From Kitasatospora herbaricolor (GTDB lineage Bacteria > Actinomycetota > Actinomycetes > Streptomycetales > Streptomycetaceae): 64,000 nt of DNA. The stretch lies in contig NZ_JAUSVA010000002.1 in the NCBI RefSeq assembly GCF_030813695.1, positions 5,828,001-5,892,000 of the forward strand. Reading direction: 5' to 3'. The notes below the pieces were generated by a model. It saw nothing but the letters and a program-made list of their open reading frames with translations. It searched no databases and was not told where the DNA came from. A program made the position numbers and the translations under genes. Every line of letters starts with the position of its first letter. The stretch's first letter is position 1. Below are positions 16,046 through 24,473 of the stretch, piece after piece.

Positions 16046-17758
16046 ATGGTTGAAGAACTGATCAACTCTCACGAAGGCGGCACCACCCCCCGCCGCATCG
16101 CGGACTCCTATGTCCAGGCCCTCGCCGAGCTCGACCCGCTGACCGCGGTCTATCTCGGCCTCAACCCCGACGACGACAGGCTGCCGGACCTCTCCCCGGC
16201 CGGCGACCGCGAGATCGCCGAACTCGGCCGTCGCACCCTGGCCCGACTCGACGCCGCGGAGGCCGCCGGTGCCTCCCGGGACGAGGCCGAGCGCCGCTGC
16301 GCCCGGCTGCTGCGCGAGCGGCTGACGGCCGAACTCGCCGTCCACGAGGCGGGCGAGAACCTGCGCGCGGTGCGCAACCTCGGCTCGCCGGTGCACAACG
16401 TGCGGGAGGTCTTCACGTTGATGGCCACCGCCACCGCGCAGGACTGGGAACTGGTCGGCCGCCGGCTGGCCCGGGTGCCGGTGGCGCTCGCCCAGTACCG
16501 GGAGACCCTGGAGGAGGGCGTCGCCCGCGGTCTCCTCTCGGGCCCGCGCCAGGTCACCACGGTGGTCGGCCAGTTCGGCGAATGGCTGGACCCGGCGACC
16601 CCCGGCGGCTGGTTCGGCGAGTTCGTGCAGGCGGCCCCGGAGGAGCAGCGGGCCACCCTGACCGGGATCGCGGTGGCGGCGGCCGACGCGCTGGCGACGC
16701 TGCGCGACTGGCTGCGCGACGTCTACGGCCCGGCCGCGGCCGCGGCGCCGGACACCGTCGGCCGCGAGCGGTACGCCCGCTGGGTCCGCTACTGGACCGG
16801 CTCCGACCTCGACCTGGACGAGGCGTACGGCTGGGCGTGGCAGCAGTTCCACGAGCTGGCGGCCCAGATGCGGGTCGAGGCGGAGAAGGTACGGCCCGGT
16901 TCGACGCCGATGCAGGCGATGAAGTGGCTGGAGACCGACGGCCCGTCGATCAAGGGCGAGGAGGCGGCCCGCGAGTACCTCCAGGGGCTGATGGACCAGG
17001 CGATCGCCGACCTCCAGGGCACCCACTTCGACCTGGCCGAGCCGGTCACCCGGGTCGAGTCCCGGCTGGCCCCGGCCGGCAGCGCCGCCGCGCCGTACTA
17101 CACCGCGCCGTCGCTGGACTTCACCCGGCCGGGCCGGACCTGGCTGCCGACGCTGGGCCGGGAGGCCTTCCCGGTCTGGGACCTGGTCTCCACCTGGTAC
17201 CACGAGGGCGTGCCGGGCCACCACCTGCAGCTCGCGCAGTGGAACTACGTCGCCGACCGGCTCTCGACCTACCAGGTGAGCCTGGGCGGGGTGAGCGCCA
17301 ACCTGGAGGGCTGGGCGCTGTACGCCGAGCGCCTGATGGACGAGCTCGGCTACCTGACCGACCCCGGTCACCGGCTGGGCTACCTCAACGCCCAGATGAT
17401 GCGGGCGCTGCGGGTGATCGTCGACATCGGCATGCACGTCGGCCTCGACTTCCCGGCCGACTCGCCGTACAAGCCGGGCGAGCCGGTGCTGCCGGACGAC
17501 GCCCGGGAGTTCTTCGGGCAGTACTGCGGGCTGCCGGCCGAGTTCCTGGACAGCGAGCTGGTCCGCTACCTGGGCCTGCCGGGCCAGGCCATCGGCTACA
17601 AGCTCGGCGAGCGGGCCTGGCTGAGCGGGCGCGCGGCGGCGAAGGCGGCGCACGAGGCGCGCGGCGAGGCCTTCGACCTCAAGGCCTGGCACATGGCGGC
17701 ACTCTCGCAGGGCTCGCTGGGCCTGGACGACCTGGTGGCCGAACTCACCGCGCTGTAG
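16046..17758 (+). CDS. DUF885-family protein, putative metallopeptidase-like hydrolase
   Basis: A 570-aa protein of the DUF885 family. The hallmark is a metal-binding-like motif in the last third, TWYHEGVPGHHLQLAQW (around residues 383-399), with further conserved blocks FFGQYCGLPAEF and LGLPGQAIGYKLGE. The motif resembles the HExxH zinc site of metallopeptidases with an altered spacing. No signal peptide is visible, so it is probably intracellular. ATG 16046 is chosen as the first in-frame start after the divergent promoter region; a further in-frame region upstream overlaps the TetR promoter and is unlikely to be coding. Substrate unknown. Confidence 0.85.
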   Translation: MVEELINSHEGGTTPRRIADSYVQALAELDPLTAVYLGLNPDDDRLPDLSPAGDREIAELGRRTLARLDAAEAAGASRDEAERRCARLLRERLTAELAVHEAGENLRAVRNLGSPVHNVREVFTLMATATAQDWELVGRRLARVPVALAQYRETLEEGVARGLLSGPRQVTTVVGQFGEWLDPATPGGWFGEFVQAAPEEQRATLTGIAVAAADALATLRDWLRDVYGPAAAAAPDTVGRERYARWVRYWTGSDLDLDEAYGWAWQQFHELAAQMRVEAEKVRPGSTPMQAMKWLETDGPSIKGEEAAREYLQGLMDQAIADLQGTHFDLAEPVTRVESRLAPAGSAAAPYYTAPSLDFTRPGRTWLPTLGREAFPVWDLVSTWYHEGVPGHHLQLAQWNYVADRLSTYQVSLGGVSANLEGWALYAERLMDELGYLTDPGHRLGYLNAQMMRALRVIVDIGMHVGLDFPADSPYKPGEPVLPDDAREFFGQYCGLPAEFLDSELVRYLGLPGQAIGYKLGERAWLSGRAAAKAAHEARGEAFDLKAWHMAALSQGSLGLDDLVAELTAL

Positions 17759-17768
17759 CCGGTGCCGG

Positions 17769-17799
17769 CCGGTGGGAGCCCTGCCGGGGCTCCCACCGG
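17769..17799 (+). terminator. Terminator after the DUF885 gene
   Basis: Perfect 13-bp inverted repeat CCGGTGGGAGCCC / GGGCTCCCACCGG with a 5-base loop. Confidence 0.75.
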
Positions 17800-18012
17800 G
17801 GGCGGCCCCCGGTCGTACGTCCCTGGTCCCGGGGGCTCGGTCCCGGGGCCGGGCCGGCGACCGGTCCCGGAGACGGGGGTGGTTTAAGCGAACTGGGTCT
17901 TAAGTCCCATTTCGGAACATTTGGTCACATTTTTCCTTGCCAATCGGCCGTCCGAGAGTTTGCCTGGAAGACGACTGCGTGTCCTCTCCGAACCCTCCGG
18001 AAGGCTCTCCCA

Positions 18013-19674
18013 GTGTCTTCGCAACCTCCCCCCGGCGGTCGTACGGCGGACTCCCGCCGCTGGTGGGCGCTGGCCGTGATAGCCATCGCCCAGCTGATGA
18101 TCGTCCTCGACATCACCATCGTGAACATCGCGCTCCCGTCGGCCCAGACCGACCTGGGCATCAGCGACGCGGACCGCCAGTGGGTCATCACGGCCTACAC
18201 CCTGGCCTTCGGCGGGCTCCTGCTGCTCGGCGGCCGGCTCGGCGACCTCTTCGGCCGAAAACGGGTCTTCGTGATCGGCCTGCTGGGCTTCGCGGCGGCC
18301 TCCGCGCTCGGCGGCGGCGCCCAGGGTCCGACCATGCTCTTCGCGGCCCGCGCCCTCCAGGGCGCCTTCGGCGCACTGCTCGCGCCGTCCGCGCTGGGCC
18401 TGCTCTCGACCACCTTCTCCGATCCCAAGGAACGCAGTACGGCCTTCGGCATCTTCGGTGCCATCGCCGGCGGCGGCGCCGCGATCGGCCTGATCTCCGG
18501 CGGCCTGCTGACCGAGTACCTGAACTGGCGCTGGTGCCTGTTCGTCAACACCCCGATCGCCATCGTCACCGCGATCGCCGCCTTCTACCTCCTCGTCCCC
18601 GACCACATCGCCAAGGGCCGCCGGGTGAAGCTGGACCTGCCGGGCGCCTTCCTGGGCTGCGGCGGCCTGCTCGCCATCGTGTACGGCACCTCCGAGGCCG
18701 TGAACCGCGGCTGGGGCGACTGGCTGGTGCTCGGCTCGCTGTGCCTGGGCGTCCTGATGCTGCTGGTCTTCGTCCTGGTGGAGAAGCGCAACCCGCACGC
18801 ACTGCTGCCGCTGCACATCGTGGCCGAGCGAAACCGTGGCGGCGGGGCCCTGTCGGTGGGCCTGGCCATGATCGGCATGTTCGGCGTGTTCCTGTTCCTC
18901 ACCTACTACCTCCAGATCATCAAGGGGTACTCGCCGGTGATGACCGGCGTCGCGTTCCTGCCGATGACCGGAGCGATCGTGCTCAGCTCGACCGGCATCG
19001 CCGCGCGGCTGATGACCAGGGTGCCGTCGCGCAACCTGATCGCCACCGGCCTGCTGCTGGCCGCCGGCGGTCTGGCCGTGCTGACCCAGATCACCGTCAC
19101 CAGTGCCTACGTGGCCACCGTGCTGCCGGGCGAGCTGCTGCTCGGCTTCGGCATGGGCATGGTGTTCATGCCCTCGATGAGCCTCGCGACCCTGAACGTC
19201 GCACCCCGCGAGACGGGTGCGGCGGCGGCCACCATCAACTCGGCCCAGCAGGTGGGCGGCTCCTTCGGTACGGCGCTGCTGAACACCATCGCGGCGAGCG
19301 TCACCGCGACCTACCTCGCCTCCCGGGTCGCCACCGACCCGCTGGTCCAGGCCCAGGGCGCGGTGCACGGCTACGCCGTGGCCACCACGGTCGCGATGGT
19401 CATCCTGCTGGCGGCCGCCCTGATCGCGTTCCTGATGATCAACCACCGGCCGGCGCCGGGCGAGGCCACCGGCGGCGCACCCGCCGGGCCGGGGGCCGAG
19501 GCGGACGCCGGGGCGGCGGCCGGCCGGCAGCCGCAGCCGGACCCGCACGTCGCCCGGGCGGCGAACCCGGAGGCGGCCCGGTCGCGCGCGGACGCGCCGG
19601 CGGCCGACTCCCCGGCGGCGGGCTCCCGACGGCCCGACACCCTGAACCCCGACCCGCTCAGATCGGAATCCTGA
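18013..19674 (+). CDS. DHA2-type MFS transporter (14-TM drug exporter family)
   Basis: A 553-aa major-facilitator protein of the drug:H+ antiporter-2 type. It opens with WWALAVIAIAQLMIVLDITIVNIALPSAQTDL, the classic first helix with the LDxTIVNVALP motif C1. It also has GGRLGDLFGRKRVF (motif A) and repeated hydrophobic segments consistent with 14 helices. The last ~70 residues are an Ala/Pro/Asp-rich hydrophilic tail. GTG 18013 follows a GGAAGG site. The upstream 17880-17945 stretch is the most AT-rich in the area and likely contains the promoter. No TetR gene adjoins it directly, and the exported compound is unknown. Confidence 0.92.
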   Translation: MSSQPPPGGRTADSRRWWALAVIAIAQLMIVLDITIVNIALPSAQTDLGISDADRQWVITAYTLAFGGLLLLGGRLGDLFGRKRVFVIGLLGFAAASALGGGAQGPTMLFAARALQGAFGALLAPSALGLLSTTFSDPKERSTAFGIFGAIAGGGAAIGLISGGLLTEYLNWRWCLFVNTPIAIVTAIAAFYLLVPDHIAKGRRVKLDLPGAFLGCGGLLAIVYGTSEAVNRGWGDWLVLGSLCLGVLMLLVFVLVEKRNPHALLPLHIVAERNRGGGALSVGLAMIGMFGVFLFLTYYLQIIKGYSPVMTGVAFLPMTGAIVLSSTGIAARLMTRVPSRNLIATGLLLAAGGLAVLTQITVTSAYVATVLPGELLLGFGMGMVFMPSMSLATLNVAPRETGAAAATINSAQQVGGSFGTALLNTIAASVTATYLASRVATDPLVQAQGAVHGYAVATTVAMVILLAAALIAFLMINHRPAPGEATGGAPAGPGAEADAGAAAGRQPQPDPHVARAANPEAARSRADAPAADSPAAGSRRPDTLNPDPLRSES

Positions 19675-19699
19675 GATCCGGACCGACCGGCCGAGGCCT

Positions 19700-19729
19700 G
19701 CGGGCCCGGGGCGCGAGCCCCGGGCCCGC
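19700..19729 (+). terminator. Terminator after the MFS gene
   Basis: Perfect 13-bp inverted repeat GCGGGCCCGGGGC / GCCCCGGGCCCGC with a 4-base loop. Confidence 0.75.
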
Positions 19730-19788
19730 TCGGTGTCCGGGCGCACTCCGTGCCCCCGCCGCCCGCCCGCACTGCTCGCAGGAGATCG

Positions 19789-19818
19789 CTTGAAAGTTGC
19801 AGAAAGATATTGCATGCA
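19789..19818 (+). promoter_or_regulatory. AT-rich operator-like site upstream of sugar kinase gene
   Basis: CTTGAAAGTTGCAGAAAG followed by ATATTGCATGCA. TTGCA recurs as a direct repeat 12 bp apart, and the element ends in the palindrome TGCATGCA. The CTTGAAAG/TTGCA composition resembles LacI-family sugar-regulator sites described upstream of Streptomyces carbohydrate genes. It lies about 85 bp before the PfkB-family start. Confidence 0.45.
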
Positions 19819-19902
19819 CCTCGCCCGGCTGCTTGACTCCAGCTGCGGATCAGCCGCGTGCTCCGGCGGAGCACCCAGCCAACAGCCGAAGGGGCCACCA
19901 CC

Positions 19903-20820
19903 GTGCCTGAGTTCGACCTGCTCGTCGTCGGCGGAACCGGCGTGGACACCATCGTCAGGGTCGACCGGCTGGAGGTCCCGGACGGCGATTCGGTGTACGC
20001 CCCGCCGATCCGCGACTACGTCGCCCACACCGGCAACGGCGTGGCCCTCGGTGCCCACCAGCTCGGGCTGCGCACCGCCTTCGTCGACTTCCTGGGCGAC
20101 GACCCGCAGGCCGAGCTGATCCTGGCCGAGTACGCCCGCCGCGGCCTGCCGTTCAGCCACCTCCACACCCCGTACGGGACGCCGCGCGCGGTCAACCTGG
20201 TGGACGCCGCGGGCCGGCGCTTCTCCTTCTACGACGGCCGCCACCCCGCCGACCTGCGCCTGCCGAGCGACTTCTACCTGCCGCACCTCCAGCAGGCCCG
20301 GCACGTGCACCTCTCCATCACCGGCCCCAACCGCGACATGTACGAGGACATCCGCCGGCTGGGCCTCACCAGCTCCACCGACCTGCACGACTGGGACGGC
20401 CACAACCCCCACCACCACCACTACGCGGTCAACTCCGACCTGGTCTTCCTGTCCGTCGCGGGCTGCCGGGGACGCCACGAGGAGGTCATGCGGCGGATCC
20501 TCGCCGAGGGCCGGGCGCTGCTGGTCGTCGCCACCGACGGCGCCGACGGCTGCCACCTGCTGACGCGGGACGAGCCCGCCGCGGTCCGGCACTTCCCCGC
20601 GCTCCCGCCGGCCGCGCCGGTGGTCGACACCAACGGCGCCGGGGACGCCTTCGTGACCGGTTTCCTGCACGCCTGGTTCGCCGGCCGGCCCGCCGAGGAG
20701 GCGGTGGTGAGCGGTGCCATCGCCGGCGCGTACGCCTGCACGAGCGCCGGGACCCACACCGACTTCATCACCGCGCCGGACCTCGCGGAGAGCCTCGCCG
20801 GCGCCCTGAAGGGCCGCTGA
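19903..20820 (+). CDS. PfkB-family carbohydrate kinase
   Basis: A 305-aa ribokinase-like kinase. It has the N-terminal LVVGGTGVDTIVRVDRL strand, the glycine pair region AHTGNGVALGAHQLGL, and the C-terminal signature DTNGAGDAFVTGFLHAW with the catalytic Asp and anion-hole GAGD. It phosphorylates a sugar or nucleoside; the specific substrate cannot be read from sequence. GTG 19903 is preceded by AAGGGG. A possible sugar-regulator site lies upstream at 19789-19818. It stands alone, with no transporter attached. Confidence 0.9.
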   Translation: MPEFDLLVVGGTGVDTIVRVDRLEVPDGDSVYAPPIRDYVAHTGNGVALGAHQLGLRTAFVDFLGDDPQAELILAEYARRGLPFSHLHTPYGTPRAVNLVDAAGRRFSFYDGRHPADLRLPSDFYLPHLQQARHVHLSITGPNRDMYEDIRRLGLTSSTDLHDWDGHNPHHHHYAVNSDLVFLSVAGCRGRHEEVMRRILAEGRALLVVATDGADGCHLLTRDEPAAVRHFPALPPAAPVVDTNGAGDAFVTGFLHAWFAGRPAEEAVVSGAIAGAYACTSAGTHTDFITAPDLAESLAGALKGR

Positions 20821-20976
20821 CCGGCGGCTCTCCCGTGGGCGGCGGCCCGGGGCGGGAATTCTCATCGGACTCCCAGCGCAGCATCACGGCCCTCCCAGCT
20901 CGGCCCTGCACAGTCGGACGGTAAGCGAACCGACGCAGGGCCGGGGGCAGGACCGGGGGCAGGAGTGGGGCACCGG

Positions 20977-21936
20977 ATGGGACAGCACCGGGCCGGGCAG
21001 CACGCCCGCCGAACGCCGCGGCGGCGCATCCTGCGACCGGCCCTGGCCACCGCCTGCGCCGCGCTGGCCGTCGCCGCCGTCCTGGCCGGCACCCACGCCC
21101 TGACCTCGCGCGCCACCGCCGACGCCCCGGCCGCCGCGCCGGTCGACACCGCGCTCACCGCCTCCGCCGAGCCCTCCACGGCGGCCGCGCCCGCCACCCC
21201 GGACCCGCCCGCTCCCCGGGCCACCGCTCCGGCCGGCACTCCCACCACGGAGGCCGCCCCGCTCCCCACGCCGACCGCGACCGTCAAGCGGGGCACCACC
21301 TCCGAGGCGCCGGCCGACGCCGAATCCGCGAAGGTCGGCGCCCTGTTCAACGGCCCCGTCGCGGCCGGCCGGCACTTCTGCACCGCCAGCGTCGTCCACA
21401 GCGCCACCAGGAACCTGCTGCTCACCGCCGCCCACTGCCTCAGCAGTTCCGGCGACGTGACCTTCGCCCCCGGCTACCGCGACGGCTCGGCGCCTTACGG
21501 GAGCTGGAAGGTGACCGCCGTCCACACCACCACCGGCTGGGACCAGCGCCGCGACGAGGACGAGGACTTCGCGATCCTGGAGGTCGCCGCCGACCAGGGC
21601 CGGCAGATCGAGGACGTGGTCGGCGCCCACCCGCTCGGCACCGGCGAGAGCTTCACCGCCCAGGTCCGCCTCTTCGGCTACCCCAACGCCGGCGAGAGCC
21701 CGCTCACCTGCGTCAACGCCACCAGCAAGGAGGACGCCTACCAGCGCGCCATCGACTGCCCCGCCTACACCGGCGGGACCAGCGGCGGCCCCTGGATCAG
21801 CACCGCCACCGGCGCCGTCATCGGGCTGATCGGCGGCTACCAGGAGGGCGGCGACACCCCGGACACCTCGTACAGCGCCCTCTTCGACCACACCATCACG
21901 GCCCTCTACGCCACGGCGGTCGCGGCAGCGGGCTGA
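20977..21936 (+). CDS. Secreted trypsin-like serine protease
   Basis: A 319-aa protein with an N-terminal Arg-rich region, a hydrophobic helix (LATACAALAVAAVLAG) acting as signal or anchor, and a long Ala/Pro/Thr linker. The chymotrypsin-fold protease domain follows. The catalytic triad is visible as LLTAAHCL (His), DEDFAILEV (Asp) and GGTSGGPWI (Ser). The CTAS...AHC and CVNAT...DCPAY cysteine pairs suggest disulfides, fitting export. ATG 20977 is used because AGGAG lies at 20961-20965; GTG 20965 is possible. Similar secreted proteases are common in streptomycetes. Target unknown. Confidence 0.88.
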   Translation: MGQHRAGQHARRTPRRRILRPALATACAALAVAAVLAGTHALTSRATADAPAAAPVDTALTASAEPSTAAAPATPDPPAPRATAPAGTPTTEAAPLPTPTATVKRGTTSEAPADAESAKVGALFNGPVAAGRHFCTASVVHSATRNLLLTAAHCLSSSGDVTFAPGYRDGSAPYGSWKVTAVHTTTGWDQRRDEDEDFAILEVAADQGRQIEDVVGAHPLGTGESFTAQVRLFGYPNAGESPLTCVNATSKEDAYQRAIDCPAYTGGTSGGPWISTATGAVIGLIGGYQEGGDTPDTSYSALFDHTITALYATAVAAAG

Positions 21937-22010
21937 CCCTGCCCGGGCGGCCCGGCCCGCTGCGCCGAACCGGCCGACGGGCCGGTGTGTCGTGATCTAG
22001 GGTCGTGGTC

Positions 22011-22421
22011 ATGACATCCCTGTTCAACGACGCCGTCCGCAAGCTCCTCGACGCACCGCACTCGGCCGTGCTCGCCACCCTCAACCCGGACGGCGCCTCG
22101 CAGACCTCGGTCGTCCGGGTCGGACGGGAGGGGGACGAGGTGGTCGTCTCCACGGCCGCCGGGCGCCGCAAGGAGAAGAACGTCCGCCGCGACCCGCGGG
22201 TCAGCCTCACCGTCCACGACCGGGAGAACCCGGACCTCTACGCCGAGGTGCGCGGGACGGCGACCGTCACCGAGGACGCCGGGCGCCGGCTCGCCGTGAC
22301 CCTGGCCGAGCAGTACGAGGGCCCGGGCGCCGGCCAGGAGTACCTCGACCTGCCGGCGGAGCAGGTCCGGCTGGTCATCCGGATCACGCCGACCCGCGTC
22401 CTCGGCAGTGCCACGGCCTGA
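22011..22421 (+). CDS. PPOX-class F420/FMN-dependent oxidoreductase-like protein
   Basis: A 136-aa split-barrel flavin/deazaflavin-binding protein: SAVLATLNPDGASQTSVVRV, then a strand VVVSTAAGRRKEKNVRRDPRVSLTV, and a C-terminal LVIRITPTRVLG. This is the pyridoxamine-5'-phosphate-oxidase-like fold that in actinobacteria often uses F420. ATG 22011 lies only about 20 bases past a TAGGGT box, so the mRNA may be leaderless. Single gene; substrate unknown. Confidence 0.85.
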   Translation: MTSLFNDAVRKLLDAPHSAVLATLNPDGASQTSVVRVGREGDEVVVSTAAGRRKEKNVRRDPRVSLTVHDRENPDLYAEVRGTATVTEDAGRRLAVTLAEQYEGPGAGQEYLDLPAEQVRLVIRITPTRVLGSATA

Positions 22422-22477
22422 GGCCCGATCGGTGCGGGGGCGGCCGCGCCCCGGCACCTACGGCAGCCGGCGCGCCG

Positions 22478-23290
22478 TCAGACGCACTTCGTCCCGCGGT
22501 CGACCAGCACCACCGCGCCGACCTTCCCGGCGGCCACGGTGAACTCGTACACCCAGCCCGGCGGCCCGCCGGCCGGCATCCGGTAGCGGCCCCCGCCGGT
22601 GAGTTCCAGGCCGCGCGCCGCGTAGGCCTGCTCGAGCTCCTCGACGGTCGAGCCGGCGCCGATCCCCTCGGCCGTCCGGGCGTCCGCCGGGGCGACCAGC
22701 TCGTGCAGTCCGCCCTTGCCGAAGGAGGCGCCGCCGGCGGCCGCGAAGGCCTTGTCCCGTGCCTCGCGCGCCGCCGCCACGTCCACCACGGCCCGGGTCG
22801 CCTCGGCCATCGCCCTGGCGGCCTCCGCCTGGCGGGCGGCGTCGTCGGCGGACTCGCGGGCCGAGGCGCCGGGCCCCGCCCGGCCGCTGTCCGCCTTCGC
22901 GGCGGCGGCGTCGGCCTTGGCGTCCAGGTCCTTGAGCTTGGCCTCGGCCGCGGTCTCGGCGGCCATCCTGACCGGGTCGGGCGCGGGGCCGCCCCGATAG
23001 GAGAAGTCGACGCAGCCGTCCAGCGTGGACACCGGGGCGGCCGCCAGCTCGCCGCCGGCCAGCGCCGCCTCCTTGGCGGTGCCCGGGGCCAGCCCGCGGT
23101 ACCCGGCGGCGCCGAACACCTCCGGCGCCTTGCCGGCCTTCGACTGCCCGGCGGTGCCGGCCGCGGCGGGGCCCGCGGCCGCGCCGCTGGAACAACCCAC
23201 CGCGCCCGCCCCGACCAGTGCCACCGCGAGACCCAGGCCGACCGCCCGCCGGGCCCCGCCCCCGGACATCCGTCCCCGTGCTGCCTTCAT
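22478..23290 (-). CDS. Putative lipoprotein with Ala-rich coiled-coil middle
   Basis: A 270-aa exported protein of no family I recognise. ATG 23290 has a GGGGAAG site upstream. The N terminus has a signal with lipobox-like LVGAGAVGC followed by SS. A ~100-residue Ala/Glu/Lys/Asp-rich helical stretch (KLKDLDAKADAAAAKAD ... QAEAARAMAEATRAV) is probably coiled coil. The C-terminal ~70 residues form a small mixed domain (GIGAGSTVEELEQAYAARGL ... VYEFTVAAGKVGAVVL) resembling other actinobacterial secreted-protein modules. It is convergent with the PPOX-type gene. Confidence 0.7.
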   Translation of the reverse strand: MKAARGRMSGGGARRAVGLGLAVALVGAGAVGCSSGAAAGPAAAGTAGQSKAGKAPEVFGAAGYRGLAPGTAKEAALAGGELAAAPVSTLDGCVDFSYRGGPAPDPVRMAAETAAEAKLKDLDAKADAAAAKADSGRAGPGASARESADDAARQAEAARAMAEATRAVVDVAAAREARDKAFAAAGGASFGKGGLHELVAPADARTAEGIGAGSTVEELEQAYAARGLELTGGGRYRMPAGGPPGWVYEFTVAAGKVGAVVLVDRGTKCV

Positions 23291-23495
23291 CGCTGCTTCC
23301 CCCCACTGCATGCGGACGGGCCGGCACCCGCCGGCCCGCTTCAAGATCATTATCCATGCGGCCGGCGCCACCGGGCCGGCCGGGGCGGCGGGCGGGCCGT
23401 ACGAACAGGCGCGCCGACCGGGCCACTTCAGGGCGGCGACGGCCCCGCCGGGCAGTCGCGGCCCGAGCCGCCCGTACTGCCCCCGGACATGACGA

Positions 23496-23534
23496 AGGCC
23501 CAGCTTCGCGGCAACTCACCGCTTGGCTGGGCCT
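23496..23534 (-). terminator. Hairpin downstream of tRNA-Arg
   Basis: 9-bp arms AGGCCCAGC / GCTGGGCCT enclose a second small GCGG/CCGC stem. It starts 20 bp past the 3' end of the tRNA on its strand, as expected for the tRNA terminator. Confidence 0.7.
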
Positions 23535-23554
23535 CTTCAGCACTTCTCGCGAAG

Positions 23555-23626
23555 TGCCCCCGGTAGGATTCGAACCTACGCACCCGCCTCCGGAGGGCGG
23601 TGCTCTATCCCCTGAGCTACGGGGGC
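23555..23626 (-). tRNA. tRNA-Arg (anticodon CCG)
   Basis: On the minus strand a full cloverleaf folds. The 7-bp acceptor GCCCCCG pairs with CGGGGGC plus discriminator A. The D-stem is GCTC/GAGC, the anticodon stem CCGCC/GGCGG, and the loop CTCCGGA places CCG at 34-36. The T-stem GTAGG/CCTAC encloses TTCGAAT. CCA is not encoded. It reads CGG codons. A TAATGT box on the minus strand (23662-23667) may be its -10. The gene for arginyl-tRNA synthetase lies about 850 bp away on the other strand. Confidence 0.97.
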
Positions 23627-23789
23627 CTGCTCTTCGTCGCGACCTTGCTGCGACGTGGAGAACATTACCAGGCCGTCGGCTCTGTCCGTGCACGGGTTTT
23701 GACGGACGCGTCGGAGTGGCTCCCGGCGGGGGTGACGGAAGTGCGGAAAGCCCGGACGGGGCGGTGGGCGCGCGGCTACCCTCGGTGAG

Positions 23790-24332
23790 GTGTCTGGAGT
23801 GTCCGGGCGGGTCCTCGTGGTGGACGACAGCGAGGTGATCCGCCAGCTGATCAGAGTCAACCTGGAGCTTGAGGGCTTCGAGGTGGTGACTGCCGCCGAC
23901 GGCGCCGAGTGCCTGGAGGTGGTCCGCCGGGTGGACCCGGACGTGGTGACTCTCGACGTGATGATGCCGCGGCTGGACGGGCTGAAGACGGCGGCGCGGC
24001 TCCGCGCGGCGCCGCGCACCAGTCATCTGCCGATCGCCATAGTGAGCGCGTGCACCCCGGCGGATCTGGACCGGGGCGAGTCGGTGGGGGTGGACGGCTA
24101 TCTGGGCAAGCCCTTCGACCCGGCGGACCTGGTGGCCCTGGTGCACCGCCTGATGGCGCTGCGCGCGGGCGGCGGTCGGGCGTCCGGCTTCGCCTACGGC
24201 TTCGGTGCCGGGCCGGCCGCCCCGGTGGCCGGTGCGCCGGGTGGCGGCGCGCCCAGGATCGGCGGCCCGGCGGCCGGCGGCCCGGCCGGGGAACCCGGGG
24301 AATTCCGCTCTCAGCGAACGGATCGGGGTTGA
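23790..24332 (+). CDS. Receiver-domain response regulator
   Basis: A 180-aa protein with a single CheY-like receiver domain. Acidic pair and start strand are RVLVVDDSEVIRQLI, the phospho-acceptor Asp is in VVTLDVMMPRLDG, and the conserved Lys is in YLGKPFDPADLV. No output domain follows; the last ~50 residues are Gly/Ala/Pro-rich and disordered. GTG 23790 (MSGV) is used, with GTG 23799 possible. It lies 140 bp before argS on the same strand, and no cognate kinase adjoins it. Similar stand-alone receivers sit in the same place in other Streptomyces, as I recall. Confidence 0.9.
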   Translation: MSGVSGRVLVVDDSEVIRQLIRVNLELEGFEVVTAADGAECLEVVRRVDPDVVTLDVMMPRLDGLKTAARLRAAPRTSHLPIAIVSACTPADLDRGESVGVDGYLGKPFDPADLVALVHRLMALRAGGGRASGFAYGFGAGPAAPVAGAPGGGAPRIGGPAAGGPAGEPGEFRSQRTDRG

Positions 24333-24473
24333 CGGTCGCCGCCGTCGGCGCCGCGAACCGCAACGGCCTGCCGGTCGGGTGCCGGTGGGGCGGGTGAGGC
24401 CCGGGCGGGCCCGGCGTCTCAACGGGTAAACCGGGTGGCGGGCGGGCACCCTCTCTCGCCTACGCTTGGCGTC

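Noticed and set aside
13901..17692. 1263-codon minus-strand open frame across FAH, TetR and DUF885 genes
   Set aside because: It runs through well-supported genes on both strands, and the translation looks like a compositional shadow apart from the TetR part in another frame.
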